Below, in pieces: positions 27,401 through 34,275 of a DNA stretch of 64,000 nt. How positions within the stretch are numbered: position 1 is the first letter of the stretch; each line of letters opens with the position of its first letter. Both the position numbers and the translations under genes were made by a program. Origin of the DNA: Salinibacterium sp. SWN167 (GTDB lineage: Bacteria > Actinomycetota > Actinomycetes > Actinomycetales > Microbacteriaceae); assembly GCF_015864665.1 (NCBI RefSeq), contig NZ_JADYWU010000001.1, forward strand, positions 1,798,001 to 1,862,000. The letters are read 5' to 3'. Below the pieces are notes generated by a model. It saw only the letters and a list, made by a program, of their open reading frames with translations, ran no database searches and had not been told where the DNA came from.

Positions 27401-27857
27401 CGAGAAGATGATCGCCTTCGGGATCGGCTATGCCGTTTTGCGGCCCGCTCAATCCGAGCGAGAGCTCGGCGCCAAACAGGGTGCGTAATCCCAACTCGGC
27501 GGCTGCTTCGGCCATGCGCACAATGCCATAGAGCCCGTCGTGATCGGTGAGGGCGAGGGCGCTCAGCCCCAGCCGCGCTGCTTCTTCTGCGAGCTTTTCG
27601 GGCATGCTCGCGCCATCGAGAAAGCTGAAACTCGAATGGGCGTGCAGCTCTGCATACGGCACGACCGTGGCGGCCAGGCTCGCTTCTGACGCCACGTCAT
27701 TCGGCGGCGCGCTGGGAGCGATGTAGGGGGCGCGCTTGCTGGAGACGAGCGACATGGCTCGACCGTCACCGGCTTCACCAATCGGCGTGACGGTACCAAA
27801 ACCCGACAGCGTACGCTCCAACTGCCGCCACGGGATGGGAGGGTTAGACCACGCCAT
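24414..27857 (-). CDS. dnaE2: Error-prone DNA polymerase DnaE2 (ImuC)
   Basis: Second, mutagenic C-family polymerase of 1147 aa. The N-terminal PHP domain has AELHAHSSFSFLDGAS and ALALTDHDGLYG. The polymerase core has GRGSAASSVVCY and the catalytic acids of EEPDIDVDFDSERREE. A C-terminal OB fold lies around EIGGVVTHRQRP. It opens with MAWSNPPIPWRQLERTL, an N-terminus typical of actinobacterial DnaE2 rather than replicative DnaE1. The ATG overlaps the imuB stop as TAATG. It is the last gene of the SOS operon imuA'-imuB-dnaE2. Confidence 0.96.
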   Translation of the reverse strand: MAWSNPPIPWRQLERTLSGFGTVTPIGEAGDGRAMSLVSSKRAPYIAPSAPPNDVASEASLAATVVPYAELHAHSSFSFLDGASMPEKLAEEAARLGLSALALTDHDGLYGIVRMAEAAAELGLRTLFGAELSLGLSGPQNGIADPEGDHLLVLARKEEGYHRLALAITRAQLAGGEKGRPRYDLDELAELASGHWFVLTGCRKGAVRRALSGSEGNGAPTTESMRAAGAELDRLSELFGAEAVIVELFDHGYPLDSALNDALVLLAAERGLRVVATSNAHYATPRQHHLHSAISAVRARRSLDEMDGWLPAAGTAHLRSGAEMAVLFARYPAAVANTVEIADEAAFELRQAKPALPDQAVPEGHTPASWLRELTWAGVKDRSIELSEANRARIQRELDVIEEKNFAGYFLIVHDIVAFARGRGILCQGRGSAASSVVCYLLKITAVDPLRYKLPFERFISAMREEEPDIDVDFDSERREEVIQYVFERYGRENAAQVANVIQYRPRFAVRDMAKALGHSPGQQDAWSKQMERWGSDVSGVDHDIPDSVLDLAQQVMKFPRHLGIHSGGMVLTQRPVGEVVPIEHARKDKRTVVQWDKDDCAWMGLVKFDLLGLGILSAMQYSFDLVDEALGERWDLATIPAEEQGVYDQLCRADAIGVFQVESRAQMGLLPRLQPREFYHLVVEIALVRPGPIQGGAVHPYVRRKMGAEPITYLHPNLKEPLERTLGVPIFQEQLMQIAVAVGGCSADDADLLRRAMGSKRGIERIDKLRTKLYAGMASNGIVDADADRIYESIQAFAGFGFAESHALSFGLLVYASAWVRLHYPAAFLAALMRAQPMGFYSPQSLVADARRHGVVVLGPDIQRSGVFAGLEALGDGIAATGTDRCLDAEQPPVGPFDRSAPFDTDDHRRDGAFAVRLGFDEVKGVGTVVAEKIVAARESGEFVSMNDLVRRVGLTTKQLEALAAAGTFDSLELTRREAMWNAGNAAQDREEYLPHSVVTVQPPLFSMSSPVDDLMADLWSTGISPASHPVAHLRETLSKRGILSATDLMTAESGRRIEIGGVVTHRQRPATASGITFMNIEDETGLINVICSVGVWGRYRRVARDSAALIVRGVLERSVDGVINVVADRFEPLSGLPRTRSRDFR

Positions 27858-29470
27858 TAGTCATACCTCGCTTCAGCCCACCAACCGCCGTCATCGAGCA
27901 CCAACAGCCACGCGCATCCGGTGTCGTCAACAGCCTGAAAGCGCCACGAACGCCCGGGGGATTCTGCCTCCCACCATCGTTCGGCAAGTGGCCAAGGCCC
28001 TGCCCACGCAGTGAGAGTGCGTGAACGTGAATCGCTTGTCGAAAACTGGGCAGGCGGTGCAGCAACGTGGCCACGCGCATCCACCGACACTGTGGTGCCG
28101 TCCTCGGCAAACACGTGCACGGCGTGACGGCTGGAGAAGACTGTTCCCGGCAGCGGAGCGGGGAGAACGCCCGGCCAGGGGCGTTGTGGCGATCGCTCAG
28201 TGACGCTGCGGTCGCCCCACGCGGTGAACCGTTGACGGGACTGCAGAGTGCGCCCGCCCTCGATCGTCGGCACAAGAACACCACCGTGGCCAAGCATGCT
28301 TTGCACTCGAGAAAGCCCGTGATGGATGCGCGGCTCTAGCCCTGACCCCCAGAGCCCGGTTTCGTGATGGCCAATTTCGTCGACTGTTTCGGGCACAATG
28401 CGTACCCGAGAGATACCCGAGCTGAGCCCCGCATCGATGAGGTTAGAGCCCTGCACTTGCCAGCGCACGCGATCGACAACATCGCTGGCGCTAAACGACC
28501 GGGGATGCAGCCACACCCGTTCGGCAACCTCACCCGATTCCGAATCAAGTTCGATTCGAATCGCGGTCGCCACCAGTTGAGCCTGCACAAGACCGGCCAC
28601 AAAATCGTCGGCCCGGCTGCGGATGCCGAAAGCAACCTGATCTACTCGATCAAGGGCGGGCTCAAAGTCGATCACGACGTCAAGGTCGAGCGGGGGAGTG
28701 CGCGCGACGAAAGCCTGCGGATCCCGACCGCTGGCGAGAGCGTGCAATCGGCCGCCGAGTTCCCCAAAACGAGTGCGGACATCGAGGCGGTCGAGGTGGG
28801 CAAACTCGCCAAGAGTGGAGATGCCGAGCTTCATCAGCAGAGTCACGATAGGCGGTTCCTCTAACACAGCGATCGGCAGTGGTGCCAGAAATTCGGCAGA
28901 GCTGCCAGCGGGCACCATCCGCACTCTTCCCCCTCGCGAACGAGGGTCTGCGGCACTAGTGCTGCGTGCAGCATGAACCGCAGTGAAGAGAGCATCAGCG
29001 ATACCTACCCGAGCATCGGATGCCGCAATCTCGTTGACGCGATCAATAACAGTCAACGCTGCCGCTTTTTCTCCGCCGTAATACAGGGCAGCACCTCGCA
29101 CACGAACGGCACACATGCCGGGTCGCAACACTTGCACTCCGGGAATCAATTCTTCGATCCCCGCGAGCACCGGTTCGAATGCTCGGCTGTCGAGGGCAGG
29201 ATCGTAAGGTCGGTCGATGATCCCGGGGAACCGCGACTGCGCCTCCCGCAGCCGTAACCCGCGAGTGACGCCCTCAGCGCGAGCGGACGCTGCTGCCGCA
29301 AAGACAAGCCCTTTCTCCACGAGGACAAGCGGGGCATCCGCTGGAAGCTTTTCGTGTTGTCGCGCAGCAACCACGGGCCAATCTGGGGCCCAAAGGACCA
29401 GAACTCGGGGGAGTGACTCGGGAAGCGCTCCTGCATCTGCCCGTGACCCCTGCGACGACTCGGCTTTCAT
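27857..29470 (-). CDS. imuB: ImuB: catalytically degenerate Y-family polymerase
   Basis: Adaptor of 537 aa that links DnaE2 to the sliding clamp during mutagenic lesion bypass. The Y-family fold is recognisable (GLRLREAQSRFPG, LLMKLGISTLGEFAHL), but the polymerase acids are lost: the SIDEA region reads AVRVRGAALYYGG and the first motif is VLVLWAPDWPVVAA. Loss of catalysis is the defining trait of ImuB. The segment ETGLWGSG may be the clamp-binding site. The start overlaps the imuA' stop by 4 nt. Confidence 0.94.
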   Translation of the reverse strand: MKAESSQGSRADAGALPESLPRVLVLWAPDWPVVAARQHEKLPADAPLVLVEKGLVFAAAASARAEGVTRGLRLREAQSRFPGIIDRPYDPALDSRAFEPVLAGIEELIPGVQVLRPGMCAVRVRGAALYYGGEKAAALTVIDRVNEIAASDARVGIADALFTAVHAARSTSAADPRSRGGRVRMVPAGSSAEFLAPLPIAVLEEPPIVTLLMKLGISTLGEFAHLDRLDVRTRFGELGGRLHALASGRDPQAFVARTPPLDLDVVIDFEPALDRVDQVAFGIRSRADDFVAGLVQAQLVATAIRIELDSESGEVAERVWLHPRSFSASDVVDRVRWQVQGSNLIDAGLSSGISRVRIVPETVDEIGHHETGLWGSGLEPRIHHGLSRVQSMLGHGGVLVPTIEGGRTLQSRQRFTAWGDRSVTERSPQRPWPGVLPAPLPGTVFSSRHAVHVFAEDGTTVSVDARGHVAAPPAQFSTSDSRSRTLTAWAGPWPLAERWWEAESPGRSWRFQAVDDTGCAWLLVLDDGGWWAEARYD

Positions 29471-30234
29471 GCCGAGACCTTGTGAGGCAAAGCCGTCAGC
29501 GGCGCAGGAGCCATCTCCGCCGCACCATGAGCACGTATTTGTTCAGAAGAATCGGGTAGCCAGATGCGTGCACTGCGTGGTCGCCCCGCATTTTTGCTCG
29601 TCACCGTGACGGTCACTTCACGCGCAGCCAAATGCCCATGACCGTTGCCAATACCGTGCCACTGGCTCTCGCCCAGTGACACCATCGCTTCGCTCTGCGG
29701 CCACGACCCCACCATGAGCAGTGTTGATTTGCGTTGCCGGAGCCGCGACGCCAATCTGGCCACTGCAGAATCGGATGCCCGCGTGGGCGGGCGGGCGACG
29801 ACAACATCTACGACATCAGCAATCGCTGCCGTCACCGCGAGCCATTGATCGCCCGGATGCGGCACCAGCACGAGTCGTTCAAGATCGACCCCGAACCGCT
29901 GGGCGGCTTCAATCCCGAACTCGGGCACTCCTACGACAGCGCACCACGATCCTGCCGCGGAGGGAGCAGCGAGGAGCGTCATAAGGAGCATCGCCGAGCT
30001 GTCAACCGAATAAACGCTGCCCTGCTGCAAACCGCCGCCCGGGAGCAATGAGGCAATGGCCGGATGTGTGGGGATGAGCGTAGAACTTAACGTGCGGGAC
30101 TGCATTTGGCTGATGCGGGACTGCAGTTCAGCGACGCGTTCTGCAGCCGTCAGCGTTGCACCGCTAGAGGCCTCACGCCCAGCCGAAAACTCTTCAGCGG
30201 TCGCTGAAGCGGCAGAGGCAGATACAGGGGACAC
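29467..30234 (-). CDS. imuA: ImuA' accessory mutagenesis protein
   Basis: RecA-like accessory factor of 255 aa from the first gene of the mutasome operon. ALPTHP-type block IPTHPAIASLLPGGGLQQGS marks the family start, with a degenerate RecA-like core (VVVARPPTRASDSAVARLAS). The frame is open to 30396, but a LexA box lies across 30245-30260. A -35 TTGACA and -10 GAATAT place the transcript start on GTG 30234. I therefore take this GTG as a leaderless start and reject the ATG codons at 30282 and 30252. Confidence 0.87.
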   Translation of the reverse strand: MSPVSASAASATAEEFSAGREASSGATLTAAERVAELQSRISQMQSRTLSSTLIPTHPAIASLLPGGGLQQGSVYSVDSSAMLLMTLLAAPSAAGSWCAVVGVPEFGIEAAQRFGVDLERLVLVPHPGDQWLAVTAAIADVVDVVVARPPTRASDSAVARLASRLRQRKSTLLMVGSWPQSEAMVSLGESQWHGIGNGHGHLAAREVTVTVTSKNAGRPRSARIWLPDSSEQIRAHGAAEMAPAPLTALPHKVSA

Positions 30235-30240
30235 CTGTTC

Positions 30241-30269
30241 ATATTCGAACATATGTTCGAGTGTGTCAA
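30241..30269 (-). promoter_or_regulatory. LexA-controlled leaderless promoter of imuA'-imuB-dnaE2
   Basis: Read leftward: TTGACA (30269-30264), a 17-bp spacer, GAATAT (30246-30241), six bases, GTG 30234. The spacer contains the palindrome TCGAACATATGTTCGA (30245-30260), a perfect match to the actinobacterial SOS box TCGAAC-N4-GTTCGA. A bound LexA would block RNA polymerase directly. Confidence 0.9.
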
Positions 30270-30318
30270 TTGCGTACGACATCCATCGGCGTGTCTTTGC
30301 GATGTCGTTGCCATGTTC

Positions 30319-30324
30319 TAGCGT
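30319..30324 (+). promoter_or_regulatory. -10 hexamer TAGCGT of the drr-type ABC operon
   Basis: TAGCGT is followed by six bases and GTG 30331, giving a leaderless layout with no Shine-Dalgarno. Confidence 0.55.
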
Positions 30325-30330
30325 TACCCC

Positions 30331-31341
30331 GTGAGTTATATCGAAGCAGTAGATCTCAAGAAGACGTATACGCCTAAGGGTGCAGCCCCCGTGCATGCCC
30401 TCGACGGTCTCAATCTGGAGGTTCCGCAGGGCACAGTAACGGCTCTGCTTGGCCCGAATGGTGCGGGCAAGACGACCACTGTCAAGGTGCTGACTACCCT
30501 CATCCGCCCCGATTCAGGTTCAGCGACTATCAACGGTGTCGATGTCATCGCTTCCCCCGAGCGCATCCGCCCCATGATTGGTGTCTCCGGGCAGTATGCC
30601 GCTGTCGATGAGAACCTCACTGGTTTTGAGAATCTCGACATGGTCGGTCGGCTCTATCACCTCGGTGCCAAGCAATCTCGCGAGCGGGCACGCGAACTCA
30701 TCACCCTCTTCGACCTCACCGAAGCGCAAAACCGTCCCGTCAAAGGGTTCTCCGGCGGCATGCGTCGCCGCATTGACCTTGCCGGTGCCCTTGTTATGCG
30801 CCCACCGGTGCTCTTTCTCGACGAGCCAACCACCGGTCTCGACCCGCGCAGCCGCATTGGCATGTGGGATGTCATTACAACGCTCGTGGGGGAGGGCACC
30901 ACTGTGCTTCTCACCACCCAGTACCTCGAAGAGGCCGACCAGCTTGCCGACAGCATTTCGGTCATCGACGACGGCAAAGTCATTGCCCAGGGCACCTCCG
31001 ATGAGCTCAAAGCATCCATCGGCGGTCAGCGAGTTGAAGTGAGCCTCGTGTCGAAGGATGATGCGGCCGCCGCCCACGAGATCCTCACTCGTTTCGGCAG
31101 CACCGAACCTGCCGTGAGTCTCGACGGCCGCGGCCTAACCGTAAACGCGGAAGATGCTCCCGCCGCGCTGCAGCTGATTCTCACGGAGTTCGCGAGCCGC
31201 GGCATCCAGCTCTACGACGCCGGAATGCGTCGTCCCACTCTCGATGACGTGTTCTTGAAGCTCACCGGCCACACGGCAAGCGCCGACGAAACCGACACTG
31301 ATACGACGGATGCAGCACCAGCACAGAAGGCACAGAAATGA
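30331..31341 (+). CDS. Daunorubicin-resistance (DrrA)-type ABC transporter ATPase
   Basis: ATPase of 336 aa for a two-gene ABC-2 exporter. Walker A GPNGAGKTT, signature FSGGMRRRIDLAG, Walker B LFLDEPTTGLDPRSR, switch TTQYLEEAD. The C-terminal 100 residues are the DUF4162-like extension seen in DrrA proteins (MRRPTLDDVFLKLTG), followed by a Thr/Asp-rich tail. The stop overlaps the permease start as ATGA. Substrate unknown; drug or lipid export is the usual family role. Confidence 0.93.
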   Translation: MSYIEAVDLKKTYTPKGAAPVHALDGLNLEVPQGTVTALLGPNGAGKTTTVKVLTTLIRPDSGSATINGVDVIASPERIRPMIGVSGQYAAVDENLTGFENLDMVGRLYHLGAKQSRERARELITLFDLTEAQNRPVKGFSGGMRRRIDLAGALVMRPPVLFLDEPTTGLDPRSRIGMWDVITTLVGEGTTVLLTTQYLEEADQLADSISVIDDGKVIAQGTSDELKASIGGQRVEVSLVSKDDAAAAHEILTRFGSTEPAVSLDGRGLTVNAEDAPAALQLILTEFASRGIQLYDAGMRRPTLDDVFLKLTGHTASADETDTDTTDAAPAQKAQK

Positions 31342-32183
31342 CCGCCACAGCACCCACGACAGCCCCAACCCCGACCGCCACGTCATCGGTCATGAACTGG
31401 TTGAATGACGGTTGGATCACCACCCGTCGCAACCTCATCAAGATCAAACGCGTGCCCGACATCTTGGTCTTCACGACATTGCAGCCGATCATGTTTGTGC
31501 TGCTCTTCACCTATGTCTACGCCGGCGTGATCGATATTCCCGGCAGCACGTACAAAGAGTTCATCATGGCCGGCATTTTTGCTCAGACGGTGGTGTTCGG
31601 GTCAACCTATTCGGGCTCGGCGATGGCTCAAGACCTCAAAGACGGCATCATCGATCGCTTCCGCACTTTGCCGATGAGCCCCTCCGCGGTCTTAGTCGGT
31701 CGCACCAACGGTGATCTACTCATCAACTCGCTTTCGATGATCGTCATGATGGCAACAGGCCTGATCGTCGGATGGCGCATCAAGTCAAGTCCATTCGAAG
31801 CGATCGCTGCGATCGCTCTGCTCCTGCTCTTTGCTTACGCACTCTCCTGGGTGATGGCGTTTATTGGAATGAGCGTGCGCAGCCCAGAGGTCATTAACAA
31901 CGTCTCGTTCTTGGTGCTCTTTCCACTGACATTCATCTCCAACGCCTTCGTCCCCGCCGAAACCCTTCCCGGACCACTGCGCACCTTCGCTGAGTTGAAT
32001 CCCGTGTCAGCCCTCGTGCAGGCCGCCCGCGAGTTGTTCGGCAACACCCCCGCTGGGGCCGTGCAGTCCGATGTGTGGTCGCAGCAGCACCCCGTTCTTA
32101 CGGTGCTGATCGGCATAGTGGTGATGCTCGCCATCTTCGTTCCGCTGGCGATACGCAAGTTCGCGAGCATCAGCACGCGCTGA
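31338..32183 (+). CDS. DrrB-type ABC-2 permease
   Basis: Membrane component of 281 aa for the preceding ATPase. After a short Thr/Ala/Pro-rich tail come six hydrophobic helices with the ABC-2 signature region around NNVSFLVLFPLTFISNAFVP and NPVSALVQAARELFGN. Translationally coupled to the ATPase by a 4-nt overlap. Exports an unknown substrate. Confidence 0.93.
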   Translation: MTATAPTTAPTPTATSSVMNWLNDGWITTRRNLIKIKRVPDILVFTTLQPIMFVLLFTYVYAGVIDIPGSTYKEFIMAGIFAQTVVFGSTYSGSAMAQDLKDGIIDRFRTLPMSPSAVLVGRTNGDLLINSLSMIVMMATGLIVGWRIKSSPFEAIAAIALLLLFAYALSWVMAFIGMSVRSPEVINNVSFLVLFPLTFISNAFVPAETLPGPLRTFAELNPVSALVQAARELFGNTPAGAVQSDVWSQQHPVLTVLIGIVVMLAIFVPLAIRKFASISTR

Positions 32184-32333
32184 GCGTGAGAGCGCGACCA
32201 CTCGCGAATAACCTAGGAAGTGCGCTTCAACGGTGCTAAAGTGCCGATACCTAGAGAGGCCCCACCGCCGGGGTATTTGCGCCACGATTAACCTCCGGGG
32301 CGCACTCCGACATCGCCCGAAACGGAGTTCGAG

Positions 32334-33047
32334 ATGTTCGCCAGCCTTGGACATGTCGTGATGAAATTTTTCATGCTCACGTGGGTCTACACGTCTCCTC
32401 ATTCGTGGCGCGGACTGCCGAAACCTGAGGCGGGCCCACCCGTGCTCGCCGACGGTCCCGATGTCCAGAAGGCTCTGCTGTGCGGCTCGGGAATTGTCGT
32501 GGGGTACGGAGTTGCCTCCCACGAACTCGCGCTGGGTGGATCGCTCGCCCGCTCACTCGCCGCCCTGACAGGTCGCGGCATCGAAGTTGCGACGGTCACG
32601 GGTGCTCGACTGACAACACGCGAGGTGCAAGCAAAGATCGCAGTGAGCGACCTCGCCGACGTTAAAGCGGTCGTGTTGTCTTTCGGTGTCTTTGAGGCGC
32701 TTACTTTTACCCCGGCTCGCACGTGGGGACGCGACCTAGCACGGCTCGTCGATTTTCTATTAGAGAACTCCGCACCCGATGTTGGAGTGTTCATCTTGGG
32801 ATGCGTGCCGCCCAAGATGTCACGCTTTCCCGCTAGCTATCAACGCCACATCCTTACGATGACCGAGCGCTACAACACCGAAATCGAGCGGACGGTGGCA
32901 CACCGCGCGCATACCCACTATGTGCACTTCTCGCCACCCATCGATGACCCCGAGGCAATCGACGGTCGTCAAAGCTATCGGGCCTGGGCCGACGCTATGG
33001 CCCCGGACATCGCAGAATTCATTCTGCGCGACTCGATCAGCGAATAG
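32334..33047 (+). CDS. SGNH-fold-like protein lacking the catalytic serine and histidine
   Basis: Protein of 237 aa with an N-terminal hydrophobic segment (about residues 5-20) that could anchor it. Residues 51-60 read GSGIVVGYGV where active SGNH enzymes have GDS-x3-G; the serine position is Gly54. Block III reads LSFGVFEAL, and the expected D-x2-H near the C-terminus reads DGRQSY, so the His is also missing. It aligns without gaps over its first 60 residues with the protein at 34276, so the two are paralogues. CGGAG precedes the ATG. Function unknown; binding rather than hydrolysis seems likely. Confidence 0.7.
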   Translation: MFASLGHVVMKFFMLTWVYTSPHSWRGLPKPEAGPPVLADGPDVQKALLCGSGIVVGYGVASHELALGGSLARSLAALTGRGIEVATVTGARLTTREVQAKIAVSDLADVKAVVLSFGVFEALTFTPARTWGRDLARLVDFLLENSAPDVGVFILGCVPPKMSRFPASYQRHILTMTERYNTEIERTVAHRAHTHYVHFSPPIDDPEAIDGRQSYRAWADAMAPDIAEFILRDSISE

Positions 33048-33050
33048 CCG

Positions 33051-33776
33051 TTAGCCCTTGCGCGGTTGGGGACGGAAACTCTTCGCGCGTGCGGGGCGTT
33101 TCGCCGCACTCTTTCCGTTATGCGTGCGCCCCGATGAACGAGCACCGGAACCCTTCTTGTTTCCGCTTCCCGATTTTTGGGCTGTGCGGCTCGGGGGAGT
33201 GTCCTCGGCAGCATCGTTGGCGGCGGCGGTTCCGCGTGAGCTGCGGGCGGTGCGTCCTCGCACGATTCCGATGAACTCTTCTACGAGAGGGTCGACAGAA
33301 CCATCGCGCCAGACCACCGCAACGCGCCATTCTGGGCCGTCATCGAGCATCCGAGCAACAACGTCTTTGCGCGTGAGCGCTCGAGCCACCGCTTGAGGCA
33401 ATACAGCAACTCCCACATTGGCAGCGACGAGCTCAACCGCATCGCGCCAGTCACCGCGAATAACGTTCTCGGCTTCCAACCCTGAGAGAGCGAGCGAATC
33501 AAGCGCTTCGATGGCATGCCCCTTGGGAACAACAACGACGGCGCGCTCTGTATAGAGCGGAATAGCGGCGAGTGGCCGGTCGCTGTTCTCAGCGCGATCG
33601 ACAGGAAGGCGCAGCAAGGCGACATCAGCGGTGCCCGCCCGCAGCATGTCGAGGGCGGCGTCCTGCTCGGCGGCAACAAGATCAAGCGACGTCTCGGGCA
33701 GGCGTTCATTCCAGACGCGAGCCCACTTACCGGGAGTCGCGCCGAGCACAAAAGCGACTGTGAATGGTGAAGACAT
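33051..33776 (-). CDS. LysR-type effector-binding domain protein without DNA-binding domain
   Basis: Protein of 241 aa. Residues 1-170 look like a LysR substrate-binding (periplasmic-binding type 2) domain, with FVLGATPGKWARVWNERLP, TADVALLRLP and VAANVGVAVLPQAVARAL. There is no helix-turn-helix. The last 70 residues form a low-complexity basic tail rich in Arg, Lys, Ser and Gly, which may bind nucleic acid non-specifically. The ATG is set by TAACCT 6 nt upstream. It is divergent from the DUF5997 gene only 22 bp away, so the two share a control region. Confidence 0.75.
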   Translation of the reverse strand: MSSPFTVAFVLGATPGKWARVWNERLPETSLDLVAAEQDAALDMLRAGTADVALLRLPVDRAENSDRPLAAIPLYTERAVVVVPKGHAIEALDSLALSGLEAENVIRGDWRDAVELVAANVGVAVLPQAVARALTRKDVVARMLDDGPEWRVAVVWRDGSVDPLVEEFIGIVRGRTARSSRGTAAANDAAEDTPPSRTAQKSGSGNKKGSGARSSGRTHNGKSAAKRPARAKSFRPQPRKG

Positions 33777-33798
33777 GTCTTCAGGTTAGTCTTGGGGG
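33777..33798. promoter_or_regulatory. Overlapping divergent leaderless promoters
   Basis: The 22-bp gap holds TAACCT (leftward, 33788-33783, 6 nt before ATG 33776) and TAGTCT (rightward, 33787-33792, 6 nt before GTG 33799). The two -10 elements share bases 33787-33788, so both promoters cannot be occupied at once. Confidence 0.6.
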
Positions 33799-34176
33799 GT
33801 GCCAGTCCAGACCATGAAGCCCGCAACCGTCGCCAAAAAGCTGGGGATTTACCTCCCCGCCGCCCCGGAAGAGTTCCGCGATTCCGAGATCAGCCGCGAA
33901 CAGTTCGCAGAATTGCTTGCCACTCCGCCCGAGTGGCTAACGCAGTTGCGTGCAGAAGGACCGCACCCTCGCCAAGTAGTGGCGCAAAAGCTCGGCGTTT
34001 CGACCTCGGGACTTGCCCGCGCTGGCGCGCCCGATGTGATGACCTCGGAAGAGATCAAGGCGCTTCTTGTCGAAATGCCTGCGTGGCTCGTTGAGGAACG
34101 TGCGGTTCACGCCGCTGTCAACAACGAGAACGCGCGGATCAAGACGGAACGCGCGGCTAAGGCAGCTCGTAAATAA
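33799..34176 (+). CDS. DUF5997 family protein
   Basis: Conserved actinobacterial protein of 125 aa, function unknown. It starts near MKPATVAKKLGIYLPAAP and has a predicted helical, DNA-binding-like centre (RQVVAQKLGVSTSGLARAG resembles a helix-turn-helix), then a Lys/Ala-rich C-terminus. GTG 33799 fits the TAGTCT -10 hexamer; ATG 33814 is the other candidate. It is paired divergently with the LysR-domain protein, and the two probably work together (inference). Confidence 0.8.
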   Translation: MPVQTMKPATVAKKLGIYLPAAPEEFRDSEISREQFAELLATPPEWLTQLRAEGPHPRQVVAQKLGVSTSGLARAGAPDVMTSEEIKALLVEMPAWLVEERAVHAAVNNENARIKTERAAKAARK

Positions 34177-34275
34177 TTTCTAGTTTTCCTCATTCCCGCT
34201 GGTATTGAATAGTTTTCAGATCTATACTCGGAAACTTGAGGGTGCCCGTGTCTGGGCGTTCGGGTGGGGAATTGA

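Noticed and set aside
32184-32333. Possible structured RNA between the ABC permease and the SGNH-like gene
   Set aside because: Only short 5-bp GC stems could be drawn; no riboswitch or known RNA motif was recognised.
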